From an uncultured Clostridia bacterium (lineage in GTDB: Bacteria > Bacillota > Clostridia > TANB77 > CAG-508): 38,583 nucleotides of DNA. The DNA is taken from NCBI GenBank assembly GCA_944388765.1, contig CALXKA010000010.1:1-38583 (forward strand). The letters run 5' to 3'. The notes beneath the pieces were generated by a model. That model did no database searches. It was not told the origin of the DNA and was given only the letters and a program-made list of their open reading frames with translations. A program made the translations under genes and the position numbers. Below, in pieces: positions 26,181 through 35,006 of the stretch (position 1 is its first letter; each line of letters begins with the position of its first letter).

Positions 26181-26216
26181 ATGCCACATGAGAAAGTCTC
26201 TATGTGACATTTTTTT
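26181..26216. terminator. Terminator between the 25506 gene and rpmE
   Basis: Hairpin with ATG-ACAT-AGA paired to TCT-ATGT-CAT, followed by seven T on the plus strand; the convergent rpmE ends at its edge. Confidence 0.8.
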
Positions 26217-26415
26217 ATGCTAATCCATATTTTTTCTTAAATTTATCTGCTCTTCCACCAACTGTTTCTTGTCTTAGGTTTCCAGTCCAGTATGGATGGC
26301 ATTTAGAGCATACGTCTACTTTTAAATCTTTTTTTGTTGAACCAACTTCTAAAACATTACCACATGCACATGTAATTGTTGTTTGGTTGTATTCTGGATG
26401 TATTCCTTCTTTCAT
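26215..26415 (-). CDS. rpmE: 50S ribosomal protein L31
   Basis: Ribosomal large-subunit protein, 66 residues. [20 protein letters not shown] is the family start. CxC (CAC) and CSKC give four cysteines for zinc. [11 protein letters not shown] closes the protein. The correct ATG is 26415, seven bases after GAGGTGA; an upstream in-frame ATG would add 11 atypical residues. It has its own promoter. Confidence 0.96.
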   Translation of the reverse strand: MKEGIHPEYNQTTITCACGNVLEVGSTKKDLKVDVCSKCHPYWTGNLRQETVGGRADKFKKKYGLA

Positions 26416-26459
26416 TTCAAGTTCACCTCTTTCTCGTATTTTAAACATGACTGTATTTT

Positions 26460-26488
26460 ATAATATCATACTTTTTATTCTTTTTCAA
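26460..26488 (-). promoter_or_regulatory. Promoter of rpmE
   Basis: -35 TTGAAA (26483-26488), 17-base spacer, -10 TATTAT (26460-26465). Confidence 0.6.
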
Positions 26489-26507
26489 GTAGTATTATAG
26501 GATATTT

Positions 26508-26654
26508 TTATTTTTCTTGTTCTTGCATATATGTTGCTGAATAAATCATTTCTTTATTTAATGATAATTTATGAACTAGTTTATTCATTATATTAAAAAC
26601 ACATGCAATTATTAAAATCAACATACCTATCTTTTTCCAGTATTTTGCAAGCAT
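26508..26654 (-). CDS. Small single-pass membrane protein, 48 residues
   Basis: An unrecognised short ORF. MLAKYWKKIG gives a positive N end, followed by a membrane helix (MLILIIACVFNIMN) and a polar tail ending QEQEK. Evidence that it is real: GAAGGAG sits 6 bases before the ATG and a full-consensus TTGACA/TATAAT promoter lies upstream. It ends 20 bases before the rpmE promoter and may be read through into rpmE. Role unknown. Confidence 0.6.
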   Translation of the reverse strand: MLAKYWKKIGMLILIIACVFNIMNKLVHKLSLNKEMIYSATYMQEQEK

Positions 26655-26687
26655 ATTTTTCTCCTTCTTCCTATATAATACATATTT

Positions 26688-26716
26688 ATTATACTTTTAT
26701 TTTGCTTAAATGTCAA
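26688..26716 (-). promoter_or_regulatory. Promoter of the 48-residue membrane protein
   Basis: -35 TTGACA (26711-26716), 17-base spacer, -10 TATAAT (26688-26693). Confidence 0.7.
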
Positions 26717-26745
26717 TATTTTTTTGATTTTCTTCATAAACTTAA

Positions 26746-28263
26746 ATGGTGATATTTTTGAGAAAAGCAAAAATTTTTTTAATTAATGGTGCTATTTTAA
26801 CATTAACTACTCTATTTATGCGAGGTATTGGACTAATATTTAATATATACATATCTAATAAAGTTGGAACAGAAGCAATTGGAATTTTTAGTTTAATCAT
26901 GTCTATATATACATTTGCAATTACTATTGCTACTTCTGGCATCGGAATTGCCTGCACATATATTGTTTCTGAACAATTTGCAAAAAAAGATTATTTAACA
27001 GGAATTAATGCTACAAAAACATGCATCTGTTTTTCTATTTTACTAAGCATAGTCTCTGCTATAATAGTTTTCCTAATTGCTCCTTTTGCTTCTCAAAACT
27101 GGCTAAAATCTACTGTCTCAAATATACCAATCTATGTTATTGGAATAGGGCTTCCTTTTATTGCAGTATCCTCTGTTATAAATGGTTATTTTTCTTCTGT
27201 TGGTAAATCATATAAAGGAGCTATTTCTCAAATAGTTGAAATGCTTGTTAAAATAATTTCTACATTGATTTTATTACATTTTAATCTTTCAAAATGTATA
27301 GAATATATTTGTATATCTTTAATTTTAGGAGACGTAATTTCTGAGGCTTTTTCATTTACTATTAACATATTTTTTTATTTAATTGATATAAGAAAATATT
27401 TAAATAAAAGATCTTCATCTTTACAAATGAAAAAGAAAATATTTAACATTTCATTTCCTATTGCAATAACCTCATACATAAAATCCGGTCTATCTTCTTT
27501 AAAACAATTTCTAATTCCTATTAGATTAGAAATGTCAGGCTTATCATATTCTTTGGCCGTTTCAGAGTATGGATTAATTACAGGAATGGTATTACCTATA
27601 TTAATGTTTGCAAACGTATTTTTTGCTTCTTTTAGTAATCTACTTGTCCCTGAATTTTCCAGACTACTTGCAAGCAAATATTATAAAAGAATGAAAGATG
27701 TATGTAATAAAATTTTTAAAGCCGCTTCTTTATTTTGTATATGTATGAGTGGGATATTTTTCTTTTTTTCTAATGAACTAAGTCTTTCTATATATCAAAA
27801 TCTAGATGCAGCTCCTATGATTAAGTTACTTGCACCTCTTGTATTTTTTATGTATCTTGATAATATAATTGATAATATTTTAAAAGGAATAAATGAACAA
27901 ACTAATGTAATGTTTTGTAATATTTTAGATTTAGTAATCACTATTGCAATCATCTATTTTGTTGTTCCTCATCTAGGTATAATAGGATATATTTTAAGTA
28001 TTTTTGTTAGTGAGCTTTTAAACTTTACTGTTAGCTTATTACAATTGAAATCTAAAATAAAATATTATATTAACCCATTTAAGTTTATTGTTTTTCCTTT
28101 AATTGCTTGTTTTGTAGCTTATATTTTTATTTTATTATTGCCAATACATCCATCCTCTATTTTAATTGAAACAATTTTAAAAATTAGTATATTCATTTTT
28201 ATCTATATTATTTTAATACAGTTAAAAATAAGATTTTTGAATAACTTAAAAAGAAGATTTTAA
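26746..28263 (+). CDS. spoVB: Stage V sporulation protein B / MurJ-like lipid flippase
   Basis: A polytopic protein of 505 residues in the MOP (MATE/MviN-like) exporter superfamily, with about 14 membrane helices. The early segment GAILTLTTLFMRGIGLIFNIYISNKVGTEAIGIFSL is the SpoVB signature. SpoVB proteins act in spore-cortex peptidoglycan synthesis, probably moving lipid-linked precursor across the membrane. The ATG at 26746 has no ribosome site; a TTG at 26758 follows GGTGAT and gives MRKAKIFLING, and may be the true start. It is followed by the VanW-like and dacF genes, all of which act on peptidoglycan. Confidence 0.88.
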   Translation: MVIFLRKAKIFLINGAILTLTTLFMRGIGLIFNIYISNKVGTEAIGIFSLIMSIYTFAITIATSGIGIACTYIVSEQFAKKDYLTGINATKTCICFSILLSIVSAIIVFLIAPFASQNWLKSTVSNIPIYVIGIGLPFIAVSSVINGYFSSVGKSYKGAISQIVEMLVKIISTLILLHFNLSKCIEYICISLILGDVISEAFSFTINIFFYLIDIRKYLNKRSSSLQMKKKIFNISFPIAITSYIKSGLSSLKQFLIPIRLEMSGLSYSLAVSEYGLITGMVLPILMFANVFFASFSNLLVPEFSRLLASKYYKRMKDVCNKIFKAASLFCICMSGIFFFFSNELSLSIYQNLDAAPMIKLLAPLVFFMYLDNIIDNILKGINEQTNVMFCNILDLVITIAIIYFVVPHLGIIGYILSIFVSELLNFTVSLLQLKSKIKYYINPFKFIVFPLIACFVAYIFILLLPIHPSSILIETILKISIFIFIYIILIQLKIRFLNNLKRRF

Positions 28264-28312
28264 ATAATAATTTTATCATTTACTGGTTATAATAAATTTG
28301 GTGATTATTAAA

Positions 28313-28972
28313 ATGAAAAAAAATAAATGGATTATCGTATTTATAATATTCCTTTTAATTGCAATTGGAGTTGGTATATATCTTTATTACACAAAAAACA
28401 ATAAAAATAATGATTATACTGCTGAAAAAACTTCTAGTAGCAATGAAATTAATAATAATTCTGACAGTACTTATGAAAATACTAATACTGCTCCATCAGA
28501 AACTATCAAAGAAGAAACTATTTCTTCATTTTCTACCAAGTTATATTCAAAAGACACTTCTAGACAAAACAATATAAAAATCACATGCAATACTTTAAAT
28601 AACACTATTGTAAATTCTGGTGAAACATTTTCTTTTTGCCAAACAGTCGGTCAAGCAACTACTAGTAAAGGTTATGAAAAAGCAGATATCTATGATAAAA
28701 ATGGTAATAAGAAACAAGGTTTAGGTGGAGGAAATTGTCAAGTAAGCACTACTTTATATAATGCTGTATTAGCAGTGCCTAGTTTAGTTGTCACAGAAAG
28801 ACATGAACATAGTAATAATGTACCTTATGTAAAAAAAGGATTAGATGCAGCAGTTGCTTATGGTAGTTATGATTTTAAGTTTAGAAATAATTTAACAAAT
28901 GGTATTAAAATTCTTGCAAGTACTGATGACAACTATGTATATATTTCTTTAATAAAATTAAAAAAAGAATAA
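28313..28972 (+). CDS. VanW-like membrane-anchored protein
   Basis: 219 residues. One N-terminal membrane segment (WIIVFIIFLLIAIGVGIYLYY), a Ser/Asn/Thr-rich linker, then a VanW domain from about residue 75 to 205. The domain signature is GETFSFCQTVGQATTSKGY and LGGGNCQVSTTLYNAVL. VanW proteins occur near vancomycin-resistance and cell-wall genes but their biochemical role is not established. The start is ATG 28313, behind GGTGAT; an upstream GTG is the ribosome site itself. It lies 49 bases after spoVB in the same direction and 65 before dacF. Confidence 0.85.
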   Translation: MKKNKWIIVFIIFLLIAIGVGIYLYYTKNNKNNDYTAEKTSSSNEINNNSDSTYENTNTAPSETIKEETISSFSTKLYSKDTSRQNNIKITCNTLNNTIVNSGETFSFCQTVGQATTSKGYEKADIYDKNGNKKQGLGGGNCQVSTTLYNAVLAVPSLVVTERHEHSNNVPYVKKGLDAAVAYGSYDFKFRNNLTNGIKILASTDDNYVYISLIKLKKE

Positions 28973-29037
28973 TTATATAAATAAAGAATAAAATTTAAAA
29001 TTCAACATATATTGTACTATCTTGTTGGAGGTAGATT

Positions 29038-30283
29038 ATGCGAAATTTTAAATTTTTTATTTGTTTATCATTAATATTTGTTATAACTTTCTTTACTTTT
29101 ACTAATTGTCTTGCAAATGAATCAATATATGTATGGTCAAGTGATTCTAATACTTTAACTACTGATGTTTCAAGTAGTATTTCAGAAGACTCATCTACTA
29201 ATGATAATTCACTAAATTTAGAATGTGAATCTGCAATTTTAATTGAACAATCAACAGGGAAAATTTTATATTCACATAATGAGCATGAACAATTAAGACC
29301 AGCTTCTGTAACAAAAATAATGAGCATATTACTAATCATGGAAGCTCTTGATAATGGTCAAATTTCTTTAACTGATTCCATTCCATGTACTGAAAACGCT
29401 GCATCTATGGGTGGTTCTCAAATATGGCTTGATCCTAGGGAAACATTAACAGTTGATGAAATGTTAAAAGCAATTTGTGTTGCTTCTGCTAATGACTGTG
29501 TTGTTGCTATGGCAGAATTCTTAGCAGGTTCACAAGAAGCATTTGTTCAAATGATGAATGACAAAGCAAAAGAGCTTGGTATGAATGATACTACATTTAA
29601 AAATTGCCATGGTCTAGATGAAGATGGTCATGTTACTTCAAGTTATGATATTTCATTAATGTCAAGAGAATTATTAAGTAAACATCCTCAAATAACTAAT
29701 TATACTACTATTTGGCTGGATTCTTTACGTGATGGCAAATCGCAACTTGCAAATACTAATAAACTAATTAGAACATATAAAGGCGCAACTGGTTTAAAAA
29801 CAGGTTCTACTGGTTTAGCTTTATATAATTTATCTGCTAGTGCTACTCGTGATGGTCTATCTTTAATTGCAGTTATTATGAAAGCCCCTTCTTCTAAGGT
29901 TCGTTTTGCAGAAGCGGAAAAATTATTAGATTATGGTTTTAATAATTTTATATATAAAGAATTTGCAAAAAAGGATGATATTTTAAATACCATATCTATT
30001 AATAAAGGAATAATTGATACTATTGATGTTGTCTTTGAAAATAACGCTGGTGTTTTAATAAAAAAGGGAGACGATAAAAATATAGAGCAAACAATAACTA
30101 TTGATGAAAATATTTCAGCCCCTATTCAAAAAGGTCAAAAATTAGGTACTGCCACATATTCTATAAATCGGTGAAAACCTTGTGACTGTAAATTTAGTTT
30201 CTAATTCATCAGTAGATAAAATTAATTTATTTACTATGACAAAAAATATTATATATAAATGGATTGATTTATTAAGAATTTAG
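29038..30283 (+). CDS. dacF: D-alanyl-D-alanine carboxypeptidase (DacF/PBP5 type), needs a +1 frameshift
   Basis: An exported serine peptidase that trims peptidoglycan stem peptides. The signal sequence covers 1-26. The active-site motifs are SVTK (Ser90, Lys93), SAN (150-152) and KTG (254-256). The PBP5 C-terminal beta domain begins near 310. In the zero frame codon 378 is CGG (30169-30171) and the next codon is TGA, so the protein would stop without its end. Skipping the C gives GENLVTVNLVSNSS and ends WIDLLRI at 30283, the expected end of the C-terminal domain and its amphipathic membrane helix. The restored protein has about 414 residues. A strong terminator follows 15 bases after the restored stop. 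Confidence 0.93.
30169..30171 (+). other. +1 frameshift site at CGG in dacF
   Basis: Context ATA AAT CGG TGA in the zero frame; the C is skipped and translation resumes at GGT GAA AAC (Gly-Glu-Asn). The zero frame stops at once. Confidence 0.88.
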
Positions 30284-30298
30284 AATATGAATATTATA

Positions 30299-30322
30299 AA
30301 AAGACACAATATTGTGTCTTTT
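30299..30322. terminator. Terminator between dacF and gerW
   Basis: Perfect 24-base palindrome (AAAAGACACAAT/ATTGTGTCTTTT) between convergent genes. Confidence 0.8.
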
Positions 30323-30340
30323 CTAAATTAAAACAATATA

Positions 30341-30946
30341 TTATTCATCTTCTATTGTTTCATCATATTCAAATTCATAATCAATATCATCTTGTGATAT
30401 TTTTTTATCTTTTATTTTCTCTACTTCTTTTTCAACCTTATTTTCAATTTCTTTTTTATCATCTTGTTGTTTTTTCATATTTTTGTCATGTTTTTTTTGC
30501 ATATCTTTTAATATCCTCTGAGTTTGCTCATTTTTGCTTTGTATACAACGATTCATCATATTATTTACTTTCTCCATTAAATCAGGTATATAATCAAGTA
30601 ATTTATCAATTGAAGAAGAATGACTAACTGGCATTAATTTAACATTGTCAGACTGTATTACTAAAAATGCAATAGGATTAATTGTTACTCCTGCTCCACT
30701 ACCTCCACCAAATGGAAGTCTGTACTGTATAGCCTCTTCTTTGTCTCTTTTTGTATATTCATCTACTGTTTCTCCTTTAAATTCACTTCCTCCTGCTGCA
30801 AAACCAAATGAAACTTTTGATATTGGAATAATTACAATATTATTAGATGTTTCAATTGGCTCTCCTATAATTGTATTTACATCAATCATATCTTGTATGC
30901 TATTCATAGCTGTAGTCATAAGACCCTCTATTGGATGTTCGCTCAT
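30341..30946 (-). CDS. gerW: Sporulation protein GerW (YtfJ family)
   Basis: A sporulation protein of 201 residues, needed for normal germination in Bacillus. The domain covers about 1-125, with TIIGEPIE, VIIPISKVSFGFAAGG and the Gly-rich RLPFGGGSGAGVTINPIAFLVI. A charged, Lys/Glu-rich C-terminal tail (about 145-201), probably coiled-coil, is longer than in Bacillus YtfJ. The start overlaps the end of the DUF2953 gene by 47 bases and has GGAGAGG. Last gene of the HAD-recX-scpA operon. Confidence 0.92.
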   Translation of the reverse strand: MSEHPIEGLMTTAMNSIQDMIDVNTIIGEPIETSNNIVIIPISKVSFGFAAGGSEFKGETVDEYTKRDKEEAIQYRLPFGGGSGAGVTINPIAFLVIQSDNVKLMPVSHSSSIDKLLDYIPDLMEKVNNMMNRCIQSKNEQTQRILKDMQKKHDKNMKKQQDDKKEIENKVEKEVEKIKDKKISQDDIDYEFEYDETIEDE

Positions 30947-31526
30947 ACTTATCCTCTCCTTTTTTATCTTTTTTTATTAATAAATATATGATATTTATAA
31001 TATGGTTCATTTTTATTTCAAATATACCAGAAAGTTCTATATTTAGATAATTTTGATTTTTGTAAATCGGTTGAATTATAAAATATTGTTCTTCATCAGT
31101 TCTTATTTTATTTCTTAAAAATAGTGCTATAACACTACTAATTATTGGGACTATTATAGAAGTTAGTGCTGCGTTTTCTGTTCCTATGTCTATTTTCAAA
31201 TTTAATTGTTTTATATAAAATTCTAATTTTCTAATAATTTTAAAAAAATCTTTGTCAAATTTTTTCCTTTCTTCCCATATCTTTATATCAAAATCAATAA
31301 ATTTTTCCTTTAATTTGAATTTTTTAATAATATTCTTATTCAACTTTATTTTAAAAATAGGTATTTTACTAAATATATACCACTTCAATTCTCCTTCGTA
31401 GTTTGGATTTATGTGAATTTTATTTATTGAAAAAAGTTCAAAATTTAATAGTTGAATTTGTATTTTCGAGAATACTAAGATTATCAATATTATTAATAAT
31501 ACAGCTAAAACAAAAAGAAAAACCAA
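30900..31526 (-). CDS. DUF2953 membrane-anchored protein
   Basis: 208 residues. An N-terminal membrane helix (VFLFVLAVLLIILIILVFSK) is followed by a soluble domain with alternating beta strands, and a second hydrophobic stretch near SIIVPIISSVIALFL. The DUF2953 family is almost always found directly upstream of ytfJ/gerW in Clostridia, as here, so it is likely a sporulation or envelope protein. The start is a TTG at 31526, accepted because AAGGTGAGG lies 3-5 bases upstream. Overlaps gerW by 47 bases. Confidence 0.8.
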   Translation of the reverse strand: MVFLFVLAVLLIILIILVFSKIQIQLLNFELFSINKIHINPNYEGELKWYIFSKIPIFKIKLNKNIIKKFKLKEKFIDFDIKIWEERKKFDKDFFKIIRKLEFYIKQLNLKIDIGTENAALTSIIVPIISSVIALFLRNKIRTDEEQYFIIQPIYKNQNYLNIELSGIFEIKMNHIINIIYLLIKKDKKGEDKYERTSNRGSYDYSYE

Positions 31527-31623
31527 TTACCTCACCTTCTTCTTAGGTTATAATTAGTTTTTCCATTTTTTTGAAATTTAAACATATATAAGAAAATATT
31601 AATTAAAATTTAATTTATAGTTA

Positions 31624-32376
31624 TTAAACTATCTTTTTAGATTTCTCTACTTCTATATCTCCAAACAGTTCCTCTTGCTTTGTTTCCACTTTACTTCTTC
31701 TTGATAACTCTAAAAGGCCTGAAAAAGCAGTTACTACTTCTTGTTTATTATGAGTTTTTATTGAAAACAATTTATTAAAAATAAATCTTTTTTGTTTTAT
31801 CAAAACCTTGAACATTTCTTTTACTTTACTAGCTACTGTATAATTATCCCTAATTGCTATTTTTTCAATATTTTTAGCATTTTGATTTAATTTCACTTTA
31901 TTTCTTTCTACCAACTCTTTATATATTTTTGGTATTAATGTATCTTCATAATTTTTTTCTAGTTTTTGTTTCGGTAATTTAATATCTTCTTGCATTTTAT
32001 AATACCTATTAGAGAAAGTAATATAATTTTCTTTTAATACTTTACTTATTTCTTTAAACTTTTTATATTCTATAATACGCCTTATTAATTCTTCCTCTGT
32101 TAATTCTTCCTCTTCCTCTTCTTGTTTAGGCAAAAGTTTTTTAGACTTTAAATATAATAAAGTAGAAGCCATCACTAAAAATTCGCTAGCAATTTCTAAA
32201 TTTAATCTTTCTTGTTCTTTTAGATATTCAATATATTGATCTGTTATTTCACTTAAATTAATATCATATATATCCATTTTATTTTTGTCAATTAAATGAC
32301 ATAACAAATCTATTGGTCCTTCGAAATTATCTATTTTAATCGAGTATTTCTTTGTTTCTAGCATCAATAATGACAT
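31624..32376 (-). CDS. scpA: Segregation and condensation protein A
   Basis: The kleisin subunit of the SMC condensin complex for chromosome compaction and segregation, 250 residues. NFEGPIDLLCHLIDKNKMDIYDINL and EIASEFLVMASTLLYLKSKKLLP are the family N-terminal signature. The C-terminal winged-helix part is recognisable at VTAFSGLLELSRRSKVETKQEELFGDI. AAAGGAGA precedes the ATG. The usual partner gene scpB is not next to it; the 97 bases downstream before DUF2953 hold no ORF of that kind. Confidence 0.92.
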   Translation of the reverse strand: MSLLMLETKKYSIKIDNFEGPIDLLCHLIDKNKMDIYDINLSEITDQYIEYLKEQERLNLEIASEFLVMASTLLYLKSKKLLPKQEEEEEELTEEELIRRIIEYKKFKEISKVLKENYITFSNRYYKMQEDIKLPKQKLEKNYEDTLIPKIYKELVERNKVKLNQNAKNIEKIAIRDNYTVASKVKEMFKVLIKQKRFIFNKLFSIKTHNKQEVVTAFSGLLELSRRSKVETKQEELFGDIEVEKSKKIV

Positions 32377-32391
32377 ATTTAAAATCTCCTT

Positions 32392-32838
32392 TTAATAATC
32401 TTCTATTACTATATTAATATTTTCACTTTTATATCCTTTTTTCAATAAGTATTTTTTTATATCTTCTTTTTCCATTGAATCAGATTTTTTGTATAAAATG
32501 TTTGATATAGATTTTCTTTCATATTCTTCTAACTGTTCCTTATTGTTATAAAAATAATCATCTATATTGTTTTTATTTAATCCTTTTGCCAATAACTTAT
32601 ACTTCATCTCTCGTATTGACAAATTTTTAAGTACAATAAAATTATTGACAGTTTTTTCTATAAATTCCTCATCATTTATATATCCTGCTTCCTTTAAATA
32701 TTCTATTATATCTTCTAATAAATTTTCATCTATTGTTTTTGAAAACTTATTTCTTATCTCCTGTTCACTTCTTTTTTTATATAATATATATTTTAGGACT
32801 TTTGTTTTTTCTCTATCAAATTCTTCAATTGTATACAT
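32392..32838 (-). CDS. recX: Regulatory protein RecX
   Basis: Modulator of RecA filament growth, 148 residues. The three-helix repeats are visible: VLKYILYKKRSEQEIRNKF, YINDEEFIEKTVNNFIV and KYLLKKGYKSENINIVIEDY. recA itself lies about 1 kb upstream on the same strand but has its own promoter. recX starts 10 bases after the HAD gene and is followed by scpA after 15, so it belongs to that operon. Confidence 0.88.
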   Translation of the reverse strand: MYTIEEFDREKTKVLKYILYKKRSEQEIRNKFSKTIDENLLEDIIEYLKEAGYINDEEFIEKTVNNFIVLKNLSIREMKYKLLAKGLNKNNIDDYFYNNKEQLEEYERKSISNILYKKSDSMEKEDIKKYLLKKGYKSENINIVIEDY

Positions 32839-32848
32839 TCTACTTGCC

Positions 32849-33692
32849 TCACATTTCTATAAATTTATATACTGCTTCTGCAAAGCCACCTGTTTTTACA
32901 GTATTTTCAGTCACATAACCAGCTTTGTTAATTACTTCTTCATAACTTCCACCAATTGCAACTCCAACTCCTGCATTTTCTATCATTTCTATATCATTTA
33001 TATTATCTCCAATTGCCATAACATCTTGATTATTAATTTTTAAATATTTGCTTAATTGTCTCAAAGAATTATACTTAGTAATATTTTTTGGAACTATATC
33101 TAAATATTCATATTCTTGATTTATTATTGTATCTTTATATTCATCATATTTTTTTATTTGAATTATCTTTAAATCTTCTTTTCCTAAAATTTCCTTTTTT
33201 ACATCTATTAAATCTTTTTTAGCAGATATAACTAATTTTAATATACAGGGATTTTCTTCTTTTATATATTCTTTTAATGAATCTACTATTTCAAAATCCA
33301 TATCTTCTTTATATAATTGATAATTTCTATATGCCATAAACTTTAAACTTTGTTGTGATACAATTTTATTATCTGTATAAATATGTACATGTAAATTATT
33401 TTTATCAGCTATATCTATACATGTTTGCGCCTGCATATTTGTTATTACATTTCTAAAAATTTCTTCTCCTGTTTTTAAATTAACAATTTGCGTCCCATTT
33501 CCGAAAGACTCCATAAGTTGCTTTTAATTCCATGCATAGTTTTTTAGTCATGGTATATGTTTTTCCTGTGCATACAGCAAAATTAATTCCTGCTTTATTT
33601 AATCTATTTATAGCCTCTAAATCATATGATGATATTTGATTATTATTATCAACTATTGTTCCATCTAAATCACTAGCAATTAATTTTATCAT
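32849..33692 (-). CDS. HAD-superfamily phosphatase, Cof subfamily, needs a +1 frameshift
   Basis: A cytoplasmic phosphatase of the Cof/IIB type, probably acting on sugar phosphates or nucleotides. Motif I is ASDLDGTIVD (nucleophile Asp8), followed by the CTGKTY region. The zero frame stops six codons after codon 64, a CGG (33501-33503 on the plus strand). Skipping its C continues as GVF-GNGTQIVNLKTGE, restoring the conserved GNG motif, the cap domain and motif IV GDNINDIEMIENAG. Restored length 280 residues, normal for the family. An ATG at 33514 in the second frame is incidental and has no ribosome site. AAGGTG precedes the real ATG. First gene of the recX-scpA operon. Confidence 0.92.
33501..33503 (-). 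other. +1 frameshift site at CGG in the HAD gene
   Basis: Minus-strand context GTC TTT CGG AAA in the zero frame; the C is skipped and translation resumes at GGA AAT GGG (Gly-Asn-Gly). Confidence 0.88.
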
Positions 33693-33723
33693 TCCAACAC
33701 CTTATATATTAAAACTTTTTTAT

Positions 33724-33752
33724 ATTCTACTATAATTAATAATAAATATCAA
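33724..33752 (-). promoter_or_regulatory. Promoter of the HAD-recX-scpA-gerW operon
   Basis: -35 TTGATA (33747-33752), 17-base spacer, -10 TAGAAT (33724-33729). Confidence 0.5.
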
Positions 33753-33807
33753 GAATTATAATATTGTTTTATCACAATCTTGTATTATTAAATCATGTTA
33801 AAATAGA

Positions 33808-33846
33808 AAGCAAATAAATTAAATAAAAAATTTAATCTACTTGCTT
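33808..33846 (-). terminator. Terminator of recA
   Basis: Arms AAGCAAATAAATTAAA and TTTAATCTACTTGCTT with two mismatches; T-rich sequence follows on the minus strand. Confidence 0.65.
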
Positions 33847-33871
33847 CATATAAACATTACTTTATATTACT

Positions 33872-34921
33872 TTATTCTTCTTCATCATCTTCTATTGAAG
33901 GTAATTCTTCTCCAAGGCTTTGTTCAAAAGCTTTCGCAAAATTATCTCTTACTTTTCCCTCGACTTCTTGTAAGATATCTGGATTTTCCTTTAAATATTT
34001 TTTAACATTTTCTCTTCCTTGACCAATTCTTTCTCCATTATAACTAAACCAAGATCCAGCTTTTTCAATAATATCCAAATTTACAGCCATATCTAATATA
34101 TTTCCTGCTTTTGATATACCCTCGCCATATACAATATCAAATTCTGCTTCTCTAAAAGGTGGTGCAACTTTATTTTTTATAACTTTTACACGTACACGAC
34201 TGCCTTTTACTTCTCCATCTTGTTTTATATTTTCTATTTTCCTAATATCCATTCTAACTGATGCATAGAACTTTAAAGCTCTACCTCCTGTTGTTGTCTC
34301 TGGATTTCCAAACATTACTCCTATTTTCTCTCTTAATTGGTTTATAAAAATAAGAACTGTTTTTGTTTTATTTAATGCTCCTGCAAGTTTTCTTAAAGCT
34401 TGTGACATTAATCTTGCTTGTAACCCCATGTGAGAATCTCCCATGTCACCATCAATTTCTGCTTTTGGAACTAATGCTGCAACAGAATCTACTACTATTA
34501 CATCTAATGCTCCACTTCTAATTAAACTTTCTGTTATTTCTAATGCTTGCTCCCCTGTATCTGGCTGTGATACTATCAAATTATCTATATTTACTCCTAA
34601 TTTTCTTGCATAAATCGGATCTAATGCATGCTCTGCATCAATAAAAGCTGCTTCTCCTCCCATCTTTTGGGCTTCTGCTATAACATGAAGTGCCAATGTT
34701 GTTTTACCAGACGATTCTGGTCCATATATTTCTATAATTCTACCTCTTGGAACTCCTCCTATACCTAATGCTATATCTAAACTTAAAGCTCCTGTTGGTA
34801 TAGCCTCAACTTCCATTGCTTTAAATTCTCCTAATTTCATTACAGAACCTTTTCCAAATTGTTTTTCTATTTGGCTCATTGCCATTTCTAATGCTTTCTT
34901 TTTTTCTGTATTTTCTCCCAT
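33872..34921 (-). CDS. recA: Recombinase RecA
   Basis: Strand-exchange protein and SOS co-protease, 349 residues. Walker A is GPESSGKT at 67-74. Walker B is [10 protein letters not shown]. Loop L1 contains [19 protein letters not shown] and loop L2 region [21 protein letters not shown]. The acidic tail [12 protein letters not shown] is typical. GGAGG lies 8 bases before the ATG. Promoter and a LexA-like box lie upstream, and a terminator downstream, so it is a single-gene unit. Confidence 0.98.
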   Translation of the reverse strand: MGENTEKKKALEMAMSQIEKQFGKGSVMKLGEFKAMEVEAIPTGALSLDIALGIGGVPRGRIIEIYGPESSGKTTLALHVIAEAQKMGGEAAFIDAEHALDPIYARKLGVNIDNLIVSQPDTGEQALEITESLIRSGALDVIVVDSVAALVPKAEIDGDMGDSHMGLQARLMSQALRKLAGALNKTKTVLIFINQLREKIGVMFGNPETTTGGRALKFYASVRMDIRKIENIKQDGEVKGSRVRVKVIKNKVAPPFREAEFDIVYGEGISKAGNILDMAVNLDIIEKAGSWFSYNGERIGQGRENVKKYLKENPDILQEVEGKVRDNFAKAFEQSLGEELPSIEDDEEE

Positions 34922-34943
34922 GAATTTTCCTCCTTAATTTCTT

Positions 34944-34955
34944 GAACTTTTGTTT
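34944..34955 (-). promoter_or_regulatory. LexA-like operator of recA
   Basis: On the plus strand GAAC-TTTT-GTTT, one change from the GAAC-N4-GTTC form of the Gram-positive SOS box. It lies just downstream of the -10. Confidence 0.5.
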
Positions 34956-34964
34956 GATAAAACT

Positions 34965-34992
34965 ATTATATACCAAATTTTTGTTTTGTCAA
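34965..34992 (-). promoter_or_regulatory. Promoter of recA
   Basis: -35 TTGACA (34987-34992), 16-base spacer, -10 TATAAT (34965-34970). Confidence 0.75.
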
Positions 34993-35006
34993 TACTTTTT
35001 GAAAAA

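Noticed and set aside
30169..30174. Stop-codon readthrough or selenocysteine at the TGA after CGG in dacF
   Set aside because: The homologous continuation is in the +1 frame, not in the zero frame beyond TGA.
32849..33514. Separate gene starting at the ATG at 33514
   Set aside because: No ribosome site, no HAD motif I, and the sequence is the direct continuation of the upstream reading frame.
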